The notes beneath the pieces were generated by a model, which searched no databases, was not told the DNA's origin, and worked only from the letters and a program-made list of their open reading frames with translations. Of a stretch of DNA of 64,000 nucleotides, positions 29,300 to 39,318 are shown piece by piece. Source of the stretch: an uncultured Pseudomonadales bacterium (lineage in GTDB: Bacteria; Pseudomonadota; Gammaproteobacteria; Pseudomonadales; Pseudohongiellaceae); assembly GCA_949372635.1 (NCBI GenBank), contig CASIAB010000005.1, positions 62,001 to 126,000 on the forward strand, written 5' to 3'. Position 1 is the first letter of the stretch. Every line of letters begins with the position of its first letter. Position numbers and translations under genes: made by a program.

Positions 29300-29711
29300 C
29301 TACTTGCTCGTATGGGTAAAGGAGCCATCCCAATCCTCGGCAAGAACTTGCTCCCTCAGAATATCAATTCGCTCTAAATATGCCTTATACAGCAGGGTAT
29401 CTGGCTCGTTCTGCTGCTAGGCCTTAAAAATAACCCTGATTCGATTCCATGGATACTGTCCCTCGGCCAGCAGCGAGCGCTCATCGAGATCGATAATAAC
29501 AATCTTGTATTCCGGCGGCTTGACGTGTTTTCGTATGATGCTGAGTCGTTGATCAGGAATTAGAGTCGGTCGATGATACTAGCAATGACTGTGGGTGAAT
29601 TGAGTTGCTCCCACAAGACGCAGCAGGTAATAAAAATGCCCAGATAGATAAGCAGTATCTTGCCTTCAAGGCAAAGCGACGAATGAGCTGTAGCCAAGTT
29701 GAGAGTTTCAT
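29300..29711 (-). pseudogene. Remnant of a CHASE2-domain adenylate/guanylate cyclase gene
   Basis: Only the two ends of a long gene remain. From an ATG at 29709-29711 one reads MKLSTWLQLIRRFALK, then in another frame KILLIYLGIFITCCVLWEQL (a first membrane segment) up to a stop. A third frame gives RLSIIRKHVKPPEYKIVIID and DERSLLAEGQYPWNRIRV, the start of a CHASE2 sensor domain, ending at TAG 29417-29419. Just beyond, LYKAYLERIDILREQ and EDWDGSFTHTSK with stop at 29300-29302 match the extreme C-terminus of CHASE2 cyclases. The remaining sensor, membrane and catalytic parts (several hundred residues) are gone. Assigned by recognition of both ends. Confidence 0.75.
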
Positions 29712-29852
29712 GTGACGTCTAATCTAATGGGATTCCCTGCTTGATTAAATGATTATGTGCCAAAGGGCCTATACATAAAAAGGACGAGATAGTATGTTGC
29801 GCCAACCCTAAACAGGTTCAGGCCGGACAGCGGCTATAACGAGCACCAAACT
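29712..29852 (+). other. queD leader with an SRP-RNA-like patch
   Basis: Between the cyclase remnant and queD. Bases 29794-29847 resemble the conserved domain IV of bacterial SRP (4.5S) RNA: AACCCT, CAGGTTCAGGCCGGA, CAGC and TAACGAGC in the right order, but part of the GGAAGGAAGCAGC core is missing. It could be a decayed or divergent ffs copy, or chance. No queuosine riboswitch is recognisable. Confidence 0.25.
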
Positions 29853-30209
29853 ATGAAAATATTCAAGGAATTCCGCTTCGAGGCGGCTCACAGACTCCCC
29901 AATGTACCGGATGGTCACAAATGTGCTCGTCTTCACGGGCACTCATTCCTCATTAAAGTAGAAGTCGAAGGTCCTGTTGGAACCGACAGTGGCTGGGTCA
30001 TGGATTTCTCAAAGATTGCCGATGCATTCAACCCGATCTTGGCACGACTGGATCACCACTACCTGAATGAGATCCCAGGGCTAGAGAATCCCACTAGCGA
30101 AGTGCTCGCGCGCTGGATATGGAACGAACTACACCCTAAGCTCGCCGAATTGTCGACCATCGAAATTCGCGAAACCTGCACCAGTGGCTGCATATACAAC
30201 GGTAGCTGA
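29853..30209 (+). CDS. queD: 6-carboxy-5,6,7,8-tetrahydropterin synthase QueD
   Basis: 118 residues. Converts 7,8-dihydroneopterin triphosphate to carboxytetrahydropterin, the second step of queuosine synthesis. Zinc ligands His13, His28 and His30 (LHGHSF) and catalytic Cys24 are present, as is DHHYLNE and the end motif [15 protein letters not shown] start with a weak ribosome-binding site. It stands alone; queE and queC are 19 kb away. Convergent with the FAD oxidoreductase gene. Confidence 0.95.
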   Translation: MKIFKEFRFEAAHRLPNVPDGHKCARLHGHSFLIKVEVEGPVGTDSGWVMDFSKIADAFNPILARLDHHYLNEIPGLENPTSEVLARWIWNELHPKLAELSTIEIRETCTSGCIYNGS

Positions 30210-30215
30210 GAAGTT

Positions 30216-31442
30216 TTAGGCGATCGTGAAGTTTATTGGCTCTATCTCTTCGTTCTGCAGCTGTTCTGCAGGAATTTTTCCTCTCGCTTTTACCAGTTTC
30301 TTGCTGATCATAAATTCCTTGGGGCGCCCTACACAGTCCGCTGCGATCAGCACACCCTCCTTTAAATAGAATAAGGCGAAACTTGCCTCTACTCCACCTT
30401 CAGCCGAGCCCCTCATTACAACTTGATCGTAACCAGCACTGAGGCCGACCATTTGCAATTTAATCGAGTATTGATCAGACCAGAACCAAGGCACTGCATC
30501 GTACACCTGCTCTTTCCCGCAAATATTGGCTGCCGCCGCCCGCGCTTGGTCATTGGCATTCTGAACCGATTCCAACCTGATTTGACGCTGATAGATTAGA
30601 CTGGGGTGCACAGTGCAGTCACCGGCGGCATACACATGCTCGTCACTCGTCCGGCAATACTCGTTCACTAGTATGCCGGGGCCGCTCTCGATACCTGCGC
30701 TCTGAGCTAGGGATGCGTTTGCATCTACCCCTATACCGACTATTAGAAAGTCAGCTCGAAACTGCGCACCGTCAGCACAGCCAATTAGCTTTTCCTGCCC
30801 CTCTTCGCGAATCGATTCAACTTCGACTCCGGTATGAATCTCTACGCCCTGTGACTCATGTAGGTGCTTCATATAGTCCGACATCACTGGATTGGTAACT
30901 CTTTGCAAGATGCGCTCGGACATCTCAAGCACAGTTACACTGACTTCCAGCTCTGCTAGTACAGCAGCCGCTTCCAGCCCGATATAGCCACCACCGATTA
31001 CAATAGCCCGGCGACCCTTTTGAAGATGCGGCGCGAGCCGGGCAATATCTGCAGCCGTACGAATATAAAATACGTTTTCCAACTCTCTGGCGGGGATGAA
31101 TTCACGCACACTGGCACCGGTACACAATGCTAGCTTTTGATACCCCACGCTCTCGCCACTGCTTAACCTAACTTCTCTTAACTGAGTATCAATGCTACTT
31201 ACTCGTGTAGACAGCAGAAGATCGATATCGTTATCTGCATATATCTTGGCGGGACGCAGACGCATCGCATCCAAGTCTTTTTTTCCCGCGAGGTGTTCCT
31301 TAGACAAAGGCGGCCGGTGATACGGCAACTCGGACTCCTCGCCGATTAATTTGATCGGAGCGGACCACCCTTCTCTACGAAGTTGTAGCGCAAGAGAAAC
31401 TCCTGCATGGCTAGCGCCCACGATGATGCAACTATCACTCAT
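30216..31442 (-). CDS. FAD-dependent ferredoxin/rubredoxin reductase-type oxidoreductase
   Basis: 408 residues with two dinucleotide-binding sites: FAD site VGASHAGVSLA near the N-terminus and NAD(P)H site VIGGGYIGLEAAAVL around 147-161, plus the FAD-anchoring YAAGDC. PYHRPPLSKEHL is typical of the rhodocoxin/putidaredoxin reductase branch, with a C-terminal reductase domain (WFWSDQYSIKLQMVGL). Transfers electrons from NAD(P)H to a small ferredoxin, probably for a P450 or dioxygenase; no partner is nearby. Downstream of ung on the same strand with a 33-base gap. Confidence 0.9.
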   Translation of the reverse strand: MSDSCIIVGASHAGVSLALQLRREGWSAPIKLIGEESELPYHRPPLSKEHLAGKKDLDAMRLRPAKIYADNDIDLLLSTRVSSIDTQLREVRLSSGESVGYQKLALCTGASVREFIPARELENVFYIRTAADIARLAPHLQKGRRAIVIGGGYIGLEAAAVLAELEVSVTVLEMSERILQRVTNPVMSDYMKHLHESQGVEIHTGVEVESIREEGQEKLIGCADGAQFRADFLIVGIGVDANASLAQSAGIESGPGILVNEYCRTSDEHVYAAGDCTVHPSLIYQRQIRLESVQNANDQARAAAANICGKEQVYDAVPWFWSDQYSIKLQMVGLSAGYDQVVMRGSAEGGVEASFALFYLKEGVLIAADCVGRPKEFMISKKLVKARGKIPAEQLQNEEIEPINFTIA

Positions 31443-31475
31443 AATTTTTTCCCGATTTCGAATTCGCAGTAAACA

Positions 31476-32178
31476 CTAGCCTGATAGCTGCCAGTCGATT
31501 GCCGTCTTGTCATGTCTGCGTAAATACTCGTTGCTCTTGGTAAAGTGGTGATTCCCATAAAATCCCCGGCTCGCAGATAGTGGCGAGGGATGCGGCGACT
31601 GCAAGACGAGATGTCTCTGCCTATCAATCATTTCACCCTTCTTCTGGGCATAGTTTCCCCACAGCACAAAAACGGTGTTTTTCGTTTCATCGTTCAGTTG
31701 ATTCACTACGCTGTCAGTAAACTTCTCCCATCCTTTTCCCTTATGTGAAGCAGCTAGGCTCTCCTCGACTGTTAGCACACAATTGAGAAGCAGCACTCCC
31801 TGCTGCGCCCACTCATTCAGGCAGCCATGCTTGGGCGGCAGAAAATTCACATCGGCAGCCAACTCTTTGTAGATATTTCGCAGCGAAGGCGGCACTGGCA
31901 CATCCGGCCTAACGGAGAAGCTAGAGGCCGTGCGCCTGACCGGGGCCGTGATAGGGGTCTTGCCCAAGTATGACGACCTTCACGGCATCGAATGGCGTTG
32001 TATTAAGTGCGGCGAAGATTTCACCTGCAGCAGGATAGATCTTCTTACCAAGCGCCTGCTGTTCATGCAAAAAATTGCGCAGCTTAGTCATATATTCGGA
32101 ATCGATGTCTTCCTGTAGCCTTGTCCTCCAGGAAGTCTCGAGTTCTATTTCACTGAGTTCTGAATCGATCTGGCCCAC
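31476..32178 (-). pseudogene. ung: Uracil-DNA glycosylase gene with a single-base frameshift
   Basis: The N-terminal 85 codons from a GTG at 32176-32178 carry [18 protein letters not shown] with catalytic Asp74, then meet a TAG. The rest, SFSVRPDVPVPPSLRNIYKE through HPSPLSASRGFYG, continues in the next frame. The family reads AHGLSFSV without interruption: removing one base (the A on the plus strand at 31923) restores it exactly. The context is not a homopolymer. As written, no active Ung can be made. Gene order lysS-ung-oxidoreductase on one strand is close-packed. It could be a true mutation or a base error in the assembly. Confidence 0.93.
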
Positions 32179-32210
32179 GCGTCTTTACTCTTTGCCCGGC
32201 AGCATTTCTG

Positions 32211-33701
32211 CTACGTAGGATCTTGTTGCGGACGCATGTGTGGAAATAGCAACACATCCTTAATAGAAGCAGAATCGGTAAACAGCATGACTAGCCGATC
32301 GATGCCAATGCCCTCACCCGCGGTCGGTGGCATTCCATATTCTAGGGCCGTCACGTAGTCTTGATCAAAATGCATCGCCTCGCTATCGCCTGAATCTTTC
32401 TGCGCCACCTGCTCCTTAAAACGCTCAGCTTGGTCCTCGGGATCGTTGAGCTCCGAGAAGCCATTAGCTAACTCCCTGCCGCCGATGATTAGCTCGAATC
32501 TGTCTGTGATTTCCGGGTTCTCCTCATTGCGCCTGGCAAGGGGTGAAACCTCAATGGGATATTCAGTAATAAAAGTTGGCTGGTCTATCTGCGCCTCTAC
32601 CTTCTGGTCGAATATCTCCATCAGTATTTTTCCCTTCGACCAGTTCTCATCGAAATTCACCTCGAGACTATTCGCTAGGGCCGCCACAGACTCTGCCGAG
32701 GCGAATACAGTGTCATCCGCAACTGAACAATATTTCCTTATCGAATCAGTTACTGAGAGCCGTGCAAAGGGTTCTGCGAAATCATACTCCGAGCCCTGAA
32801 AGCTAACCTTGCTGCTACCACCAATATCAATCGCAATTTTACGAAACAGGTTTTCTGTTAAATCCATCAGATCCTGATACCGCGCATAGGCCTGATAGAA
32901 CTCCAACATCGTAAATTCAGGATTATGCCGCGTAGACAAACCCTCATTCCTGAAATTTCGGTTCAACTCGAAGACGCGCTCGAAACCGCCTACTACTAGC
33001 CGTTTAAGAAACAACTCCGGCGCCACTCGCAGATACATCTCCTGATCCAATGCATTGTGATGAGTGATAAAAGGTCTGGCTGTTGCTCCACCTGGAATCA
33101 CCTGCATCATTGGTGTCTCCACCTCCATGAAATCCAGCGACTCGAAGTATTGGCGTATAAATCGCATTATGCGAGAACGAGTCTGGAAGATTTTCCGGGA
33201 CTCCTCATTAACGATCAGATCAACATAGCGCTGACGATAGCGCATCTCTGTGTCTGTCAATCCCTTGTGCTTGTCCGGGAGTGGACGTAGCGATTTAGTA
33301 AGTAATTCAAACGTGGCGGCACGAAGCGTCAGCTCTCCCTTCCCGGTTTTAAACATCTCACCATGAACACCGATTATGTCGCCCAGATCGAATGACTTAA
33401 TCTCCTCGGCCTGCTCATCAGAGTATGATTTGTTATTAATATAGATCTGCATCTGACCGCTTCCGTCCTGCAGCACGACGAATGGACCGCGCATGCGAAT
33501 TATTCTTCCTGCAATAACCGCGGTAACAGCTAGCTCATCCAGCTCTTTCTTCGTTTTGGCCTCGTGATTTTTGATTAGATCACTCGATGTGTCTTCTTTG
33601 ACAAAGTCATTAGGGAACGCCACTCGCTTCGCACGGATGGCTGTTAGTTTTTCTCTGCGCTGAGCGATTAGCTTGTTTTCGTCCTGATTTTCTTCAGTCA
33701 T
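32211..33701 (-). CDS. lysS: Lysine--tRNA ligase (class II)
   Basis: 496 residues; OB-fold anticodon-binding domain ([20 protein letters not shown]) followed by the class II core with motif 2 [16 protein letters not shown] and motif 3 [13 protein letters not shown]. Charges tRNA-Lys, whose gene is at 48301. ATG start. Directly downstream of prfB (80-base gap), the same prfB-lysS pairing as in E. coli. Confidence 0.98.
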   Translation of the reverse strand: MTEENQDENKLIAQRREKLTAIRAKRVAFPNDFVKEDTSSDLIKNHEAKTKKELDELAVTAVIAGRIIRMRGPFVVLQDGSGQMQIYINNKSYSDEQAEEIKSFDLGDIIGVHGEMFKTGKGELTLRAATFELLTKSLRPLPDKHKGLTDTEMRYRQRYVDLIVNEESRKIFQTRSRIMRFIRQYFESLDFMEVETPMMQVIPGGATARPFITHHNALDQEMYLRVAPELFLKRLVVGGFERVFELNRNFRNEGLSTRHNPEFTMLEFYQAYARYQDLMDLTENLFRKIAIDIGGSSKVSFQGSEYDFAEPFARLSVTDSIRKYCSVADDTVFASAESVAALANSLEVNFDENWSKGKILMEIFDQKVEAQIDQPTFITEYPIEVSPLARRNEENPEITDRFELIIGGRELANGFSELNDPEDQAERFKEQVAQKDSGDSEAMHFDQDYVTALEYGMPPTAGEGIGIDRLVMLFTDSASIKDVLLFPHMRPQQDPT

Positions 33702-33781
33702 TTGCTTATGGTTCCTGTAACCCTGCTATCAATTCTATTCGTTCGATTTGTGATTTTCGACTTTCTCTTTCCCGGGCTTAG

Positions 33782-34880
33782 TTACAGCCCCATCTTTAAA
33801 CTCGCCTCGATAAACTTATCTAAATCACCGTCGAGTACGGCGCCGGTATTCGTCATTTCTACATTCGTACGCAAATCCTTAATCCGCGACTGATCTAAAA
33901 CGTAAGAGCGGATTTGACTACCCCAGCCGATATCTGCCTTAGATTCTTCAACACTCTGCATCTCCTCTTTCTGCTTCAACTCTTCCAGCTCATACAACTT
34001 AGCCTTCAGCTGCTTTATCGCCGCATCCTTGTTCTTGTGCTGCGATCGCTGACTCTGACACTGAACCACTATGCCGCTAGGCTCATGTGTCAGGCGAATA
34101 GCGGAATCTGTTTTATTGACGTGCTGACCGCCTGCGCCACTAGCCCTATAGGTATCTATTCGTACCTGCGACATATCGAGGTTCACCTCAATGTTATCGT
34201 TTATCTCCGGCGATACAAACACGGAGGCGAATGAAGTATGACGCCGACTACCTGAGTCGAATGGCGATTTACGAACTAGACGATGCACACCCGTTTCTGT
34301 GCGCAGCCAACCGAAGGCGTATTCACCGCTGACCAGAATCGTTGCACTCTTAATTCCGGCAACATCGCCACCGGACACCTCTACAAGTTCCGCTTTGAAG
34401 CCCTTGCTCTCGCCCCAGCGCAGATACATTCTAAGCAGCATCTCCGCCCAATCTTGAGCCTCAGTGCCACCGGAACCTGCTTGGATATCTAGGTAGGCAC
34501 TGGACTCATCCATCTCACCAGAAAACATGCGACGAAATTCCAGCTTTTCTAAACCAGCCTTCAGGGCTTCAAGATCTTTACTCGCCGCATCAAAGAGCTC
34601 TTCATCAGACTCTTCTTGCGCCAACGTTAATAACTCGGCGACCTCGGCAATACCAGAGTCCATCTTCTCGATGGTTGCAACTACCGCCTCTAAGCTCGAA
34701 CGCTCCTTACCCAGAGCCTGTGCATATTCAGGTTGGTCCCAAACCGAAGACTCACCCAGCTCTAGTTCAACCTCGGTCAGTCTTTCCTTCTTGGTCTCAT
34801 AGTCAAAGATACCCCCTGAGACCATCGGTTCTGCTACCTAACTCTTTTAGCGCTCCAAGCTGACTGTTAATTTCCAACAT
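33782..34880 (-). CDS. prfB: Peptide chain release factor 2 (programmed +1 frameshift)
   Basis: RF2 recognises UGA and UAA. Translation starts at the ATG 34878-34880 ([20 protein letters not shown]), reaches LRGYL, and must slip +1 at CTTTGAC to continue as [14 protein letters not shown]; the joined product is about 365 residues. Tripeptide anticodon SPF (VRKSPFDSG) and catalytic GGQ ([12 protein letters not shown]) are present. The main frame alone lacks the conserved N-terminus. Upstream of lysS. Confidence 0.96.
34803..34817 (-). promoter_or_regulatory. prfB programmed frameshift site
   Basis: Minus strand AGGGGG (34812-34817), an internal Shine-Dalgarno-like element, lies three bases before CTT TGA C (TGA at 34803-34805). 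This is the known autoregulatory signal: low RF2 slows termination at UGA and favours the +1 shift. Confidence 0.96.
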
Positions 34881-35095
34881 CTTGCTAAATCCTGTGTGCA
34901 TTCTGATTGTACGGTGTGATCAAAGGCAGCATTTTACCTTATTAATTGCACTAAATGTCAGCTCACAATACCTTGCCTTTGCAGTCATGCACGAAGCTGT
35001 TGGCAATTCTTGAAAGCGTGTAAGCTCTGCCCTAATTCCAATAGCATTCGCATAAGCTCACTAGCCAGCTCACAACAGTGGAACAGTCACCCTAG

Positions 35096-37096
35096 ATGAA
35101 GATCGAAAATGCCAAAATCACCTGGCTCGAATCCGGCCTACCCTACTCTACTGAGTTCCAGGATATTTATTATTCGCGAGATGATGCAGTAGCGGAAAGC
35201 CAGCACGTCTTTTTGGAAGCAAACAAACTCCGGCAGCGCTGGGAGCAGGACAGCGGCATTGAGACATTCCATATTGGCGAGCTCGGGTTCGGTAGTGGAC
35301 TCAACTTCTTGCAAGTGATGAAGCTCTGGCAGGGGCTGGATAAGCGGCCAGAGCGCCTTCACTACATCGCTTTCGAGAAGCATCCTCTAACGATTGACCA
35401 GCTGCAGAGGATACATGAGCGCTGGACTAGTCTTGCCACCCAAAGCACTGAGTTAGTAGAGCAATACACAGACCATAGTGAAGGCTGTCATCGCATACCA
35501 CTTACAAATGGAATCATACTCGATGTTTACTACGGTGACGCCTTCGATCAATTGAATCAACGTATGACCCACACTTGCCCTGCTATACAGTGTTGGTTTT
35601 TAGATGGATTCTCGCCCGCTAACAATAGCCAGCTGTGGGAAGAACCACTTATGCATTTACTTGCTAGCTGCAGCGATGAGAACACCACGCTCAGCACCTA
35701 CAGTGTAGCCGGAAAAGTACGATCCGCTCTCAAGAATGCTGGCTTCGAAGTGAGCAAGATTGAAGGTTTCGGGAGAAAGCGACACAGCTTGCACGCCGTT
35801 ATGCCAGCAAGCGAAATTGAGTCACTAGAGGGCAAGCCAAAACAGGACGAATCACTGCACAGTGCAGACTTTCCTTGGTTCACCCTGCCAAAGCCGCACT
35901 TCGCAGGAAAAACCGCCGTCATCATCGGCGCTGGTCTCGCCGGCTGTAGCACGGCACATAGTCTCGCGCAGCGTGGATGGGCGGTAACCGTAGTCGATGC
36001 GCAAAGTAAGGCCGCAAGCGATGCATCGGGAAATTCCCAAATGGCCCTGCGTTGTCGGTTGTTTAACACACCTTCCCCCCAGGCGCAGTTCTTTCTCCAT
36101 GCCTATCTGTTCGCATTGCGGCAATTCACACGTTTCAGGCGGCACTCAGACCTTGCTTGGAATCCTTGCGGCGTGCTGCAATTGTCTAATGCAATGAACA
36201 AGAGAAACCCGCTTCAATTGGAAAAACTGCAGCATCTTTACTCAAACCAAATTGTGCGACTCCTATCCAAAGACCAAGCGTCGATCGAGGCTGGCATTGG
36301 ATTAAGTGAAGAAGCCTGGTTCTTTCCATCCGGCGGAGCAATGGCACCGATATCTCTGTGCGAGACCTATCTCGCCCACAAGAACATAAGCTGCATTTTT
36401 AATGCTCGAGTTACTGACTTAGAAAGATCGGGTGAGAAATGGCAGGTGAATGCGGGCCAGATGCAGTCGATTGATGCGGACGTTGTAGTCATAGCCAACA
36501 GTCATAGTGCAACGCAGCTTATCCAATGTACTGATCTGCCTTTGCAATCTTTGCGCGGGCAAACCTCAGAGATATCCGCCAATGAAAGTAGTAGCAAACT
36601 CAAAAGTGTTGTCAGTGGTGGACGCACTGTATTTCCTGCTAGCGAGGGCCGGCACCTCCTCTCTGCCAGCTACGCTAACAGCAATGAATTGCAAGCACTT
36701 CGGGCCGACTCTCATGAGAATAGTATAGTTGCTGCCACTAATTTTGCTGACACTGACATCTTAAACGAAGAGACTGTCGTTGAGCGCGTATCGCTACGCT
36801 GCAACTCGCCCGACCGCATGCCGCTCGTTGGCTTGGCCCCGAATCTAGAGATGATGCGCACAACCTATGCGGAGCTTTCAAGAAACGCGAGAGCGAAGAT
36901 TAATTCCCCCGGGGAGTATCATGCTGGCTTATATCTGAACGTGGCGCATGGGTCGAATGGGCTTGCCAGCTGCCCACTAAGTGGCGAATTCCTAGCGAGC
37001 TTAATCACAAACGAAAATCTGCCGTTGAGTCGCGACGCAGTTCAATGCCTCAATCCAACGCGTTTTCTGATCAAAGATTTAAAGAAACAGAGATAG
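35096..37096 (+). CDS. mnmC: Bifunctional tRNA wobble-uridine enzyme MnmC
   Basis: 666 residues, both domains fused as in E. coli. The N-terminal part (about 1-240) is the methyltransferase with IGELGFGSGLNFL and WFLDGFSPANN. The C-terminal part starts with the FAD site VIIGAGLAGCSTAHSL (glycines from 278) and converts cmnm5 to nm5 at U34; the first domain then methylates it to mnm5. Substrates include tRNA-Lys(UUU). ATG start. Its stop codon directly abuts the stop of the convergent M18 peptidase gene. Confidence 0.95.
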   Translation: MKIENAKITWLESGLPYSTEFQDIYYSRDDAVAESQHVFLEANKLRQRWEQDSGIETFHIGELGFGSGLNFLQVMKLWQGLDKRPERLHYIAFEKHPLTIDQLQRIHERWTSLATQSTELVEQYTDHSEGCHRIPLTNGIILDVYYGDAFDQLNQRMTHTCPAIQCWFLDGFSPANNSQLWEEPLMHLLASCSDENTTLSTYSVAGKVRSALKNAGFEVSKIEGFGRKRHSLHAVMPASEIESLEGKPKQDESLHSADFPWFTLPKPHFAGKTAVIIGAGLAGCSTAHSLAQRGWAVTVVDAQSKAASDASGNSQMALRCRLFNTPSPQAQFFLHAYLFALRQFTRFRRHSDLAWNPCGVLQLSNAMNKRNPLQLEKLQHLYSNQIVRLLSKDQASIEAGIGLSEEAWFFPSGGAMAPISLCETYLAHKNISCIFNARVTDLERSGEKWQVNAGQMQSIDADVVVIANSHSATQLIQCTDLPLQSLRGQTSEISANESSSKLKSVVSGGRTVFPASEGRHLLSASYANSNELQALRADSHENSIVAATNFADTDILNEETVVERVSLRCNSPDRMPLVGLAPNLEMMRTTYAELSRNARAKINSPGEYHAGLYLNVAHGSNGLASCPLSGEFLASLITNENLPLSRDAVQCLNPTRFLIKDLKKQR

Positions 37097-38407
37097 CTAG
37101 CGCTCAAAGAAGGTCTGAATTAACGTACCCATAGACTCGACATCAGCAATCCCAGCACTCTCTCGAATGGAATGCATAGCAAAGCTCGCAATCCCTATAT
37201 CGACTGTTGAGATGCCGAGCAGCGCAGACGTAATAGGACCAATGGTGCTGCCGCAAGCCATATCGGAACGCATGACAAACGATTGGTGGCTTATATGTAG
37301 CCGATTGCAGATTGATTTTAGCAGCGCAATAGACTCACTATTACTAGCGTAGCGTTGATTCGCATTGATCTTGATGACAGGGCCAGCATTCAGCATAGGC
37401 GAGTGCGCGATATCGTGCTTGTCCGGAAAATTTGGATGAACACCGTGGGCGTTGTCTACAGAGAGCAGAACAGAATTTTGTATCGCTCTATCGAAATTAG
37501 CGGCACTGCTTCCCTCCGACTGATCTTCTGACTCCAGCATTCGCTGCAGTATAGATTTTAGGAAAGGCCCTTCTGCCCCTGAGGCTGAAACCGAGCCCAC
37601 TTCTTCGTGGTCGTTACAAACTAAGACGCTAGCAGTTTCATCCTTACTCTTAATCAGGGAATGAAGAGCAACATAACAGCTCAATAAATTATCGAGGCGA
37701 GCGCTACTAATAAATTGTTTACGCAGACCAACTAATGCTGGCGCCTGTGTATCGTAGAGTAGTAATTCGTGAGAAAGAATCGCGCCAGCATCAAGACAAC
37801 CTAATTCTGTCTGTAGATGCTCGAGCAAATAATCTTCGAAGTTGAATTCTTCATCAGTATCTAGCTGTAGCAAAATAGGAGGCAGTTCTTTTTGTTTATT
37901 AATCAAGCGCCCATCGTTCGCCTTATTATCAAGATGAATCGCGAGACTAGGAATGAATGCGACAGGGTCCTTTAAGTCCACAAGAATCGAGGACAAGCTA
38001 CCATCGACATTCTCGTAATTTACTCTGCCGGCGATTGATAAGTCCCTATCGAACCAAGGATGCAGTAATGCACCCCCATAGACTTCGACGCCTAACTGGG
38101 CATAGCCTTGGCTTGAAACGTCCGCATGAGGCTTTATCTTTAGGCAGGGACTATCGGTGTGTGCTCCCGCTATTCTAAAACCGCTATCGGGAAGGTCGCC
38201 TACACCGGTCTTGAATGCGATGAGGGCCGAATCATTGCGAGACACATAGTAGCGTGAGTTTTTATGCAGATTCCAGCTGTTCGAAGAGTCGAGGCGCTGA
38301 AAGCCAGCTTCGTCCAACAGGATCGCCATGTTGGCAACTGCATGGAAAGGTGTAGGGGATTGCTGCAGAAACTGCAGCAATCCTTTTTGACGTTCAGTGC
38401 TAGCCAA
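37097..38407 (-). CDS. apeB: M18-family aspartyl aminopeptidase
   Basis: 436-residue M18 metallopeptidase that removes N-terminal acidic residues, cytosolic. Metal-site motifs GAHTDSPCLKIKP, VCNDHEEVGSVSASGAEG and the C-terminal MRSDMACGSTIGP. The start is TTG (38405-38407), giving the family beginning QKGLLQFLQQSPTPFHAV; no ATG lies at the right place. The gene faces mnmC with no base between the stops. Confidence 0.92.
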   Translation of the reverse strand: MASTERQKGLLQFLQQSPTPFHAVANMAILLDEAGFQRLDSSNSWNLHKNSRYYVSRNDSALIAFKTGVGDLPDSGFRIAGAHTDSPCLKIKPHADVSSQGYAQLGVEVYGGALLHPWFDRDLSIAGRVNYENVDGSLSSILVDLKDPVAFIPSLAIHLDNKANDGRLINKQKELPPILLQLDTDEEFNFEDYLLEHLQTELGCLDAGAILSHELLLYDTQAPALVGLRKQFISSARLDNLLSCYVALHSLIKSKDETASVLVCNDHEEVGSVSASGAEGPFLKSILQRMLESEDQSEGSSAANFDRAIQNSVLLSVDNAHGVHPNFPDKHDIAHSPMLNAGPVIKINANQRYASNSESIALLKSICNRLHISHQSFVMRSDMACGSTIGPITSALLGISTVDIGIASFAMHSIRESAGIADVESMGTLIQTFFER

Positions 38408-38447
38408 AATAGTGCTCTATCTAATTATTGCTGGTGACTTACTTAGT

Positions 38448-39149
38448 CTATCGAATTTCTATAATTTCCACGTCGAAGATCAACGCCGAGTTCGGTGGAA
38501 TAGCCGGAGTAGGTGATGCTTCACCATAGGCCATAGCGGCAGGTATGAATAGGCGCCACTTGTCCCCTACTGACATTAACTGCAAACCTTCAGTCCATCC
38601 GCTTATCACTTGGGACAAACCGAACTGTGCTGGTTCGCCGCGATCAACCGAGCTATCGAATACCGTGCCATCAATTAGCGTGCCGTGGTAATGGGCAAGA
38701 ACTGAATCTGAGGCTGAGGGTGAGGCACTGCCAGCGGGACCTGATTCCAGCACCATGTATTGCAAACCCGAATCCAGAGTAACAACATCGGGTTGTAGCG
38801 AATTATTCGCTAGGAATTCTTCGCTGGCGGCCGTGCTTTCTGTCAAGGCTGCCTGCTGCTGCTCAGCCATACGCTGCTGAAACAACTGGATCGAGGCAAA
38901 CATATCTTCATCGCTCATTTTCACATCTTCGTTGATTGCATCGAGCATGCCTACCATGAAGGTATCAAGCACTAAACCTTCCAATATCCCTTGTGACTGA
39001 ACGTTCTGCCCGATATTGACGCCGATAGAGTAAGCGATCTTTGCGTCTTCGCTTGTCAGATCGGCATCGCCCTGGGCAAATATTTGAGCGCTCAATAAGG
39101 CTGTAAAAATTGTTACGAGGGCCAGGCTCTTGCGTGTGCTTATGTTCAT
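38448..39149 (-). CDS. Periplasmic FKBP-type peptidyl-prolyl isomerase (Mip/FkpA type)
   Basis: 233 residues from the ATG at 39147-39149, selected for its TGAGGA ribosome-binding site and because it begins a classical signal peptide (cleavage near IFAQG). An N-terminal dimerisation domain with YSIGVNIGQNV and FMVGMLDAINED precedes an FKBP domain with VLAHYHGTLIDGTVFDSSVD, VISGWTEGLQLM and IPPNSALIFDVE. Catalyses prolyl isomerisation and acts as periplasmic chaperone. Monocistronic by position. Confidence 0.93.
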   Translation of the reverse strand: MNISTRKSLALVTIFTALLSAQIFAQGDADLTSEDAKIAYSIGVNIGQNVQSQGILEGLVLDTFMVGMLDAINEDVKMSDEDMFASIQLFQQRMAEQQQAALTESTAASEEFLANNSLQPDVVTLDSGLQYMVLESGPAGSASPSASDSVLAHYHGTLIDGTVFDSSVDRGEPAQFGLSQVISGWTEGLQLMSVGDKWRLFIPAAMAYGEASPTPAIPPNSALIFDVEIIEIR

Positions 39150-39318
39150 GCTAAATTCCTCAGATTCATTGGACAATTGCTGGGATAAGGGTTTCAATCC
39201 CGTCAGCGACAAAACTTTCGCATACTAACTGGGATGCCCAGTAAATACCAGTCTGTCGCTGGCGAAACGAATCGTAAACAAGCCCTATTTCCTCACTATT
39301 TCCGAAGCTTCTCCAAAC

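Noticed and set aside
29123..29377. 84-codon plus-strand frame
   Set aside because: Antisense of tRNA-Val and its promoter; no protein-like content.
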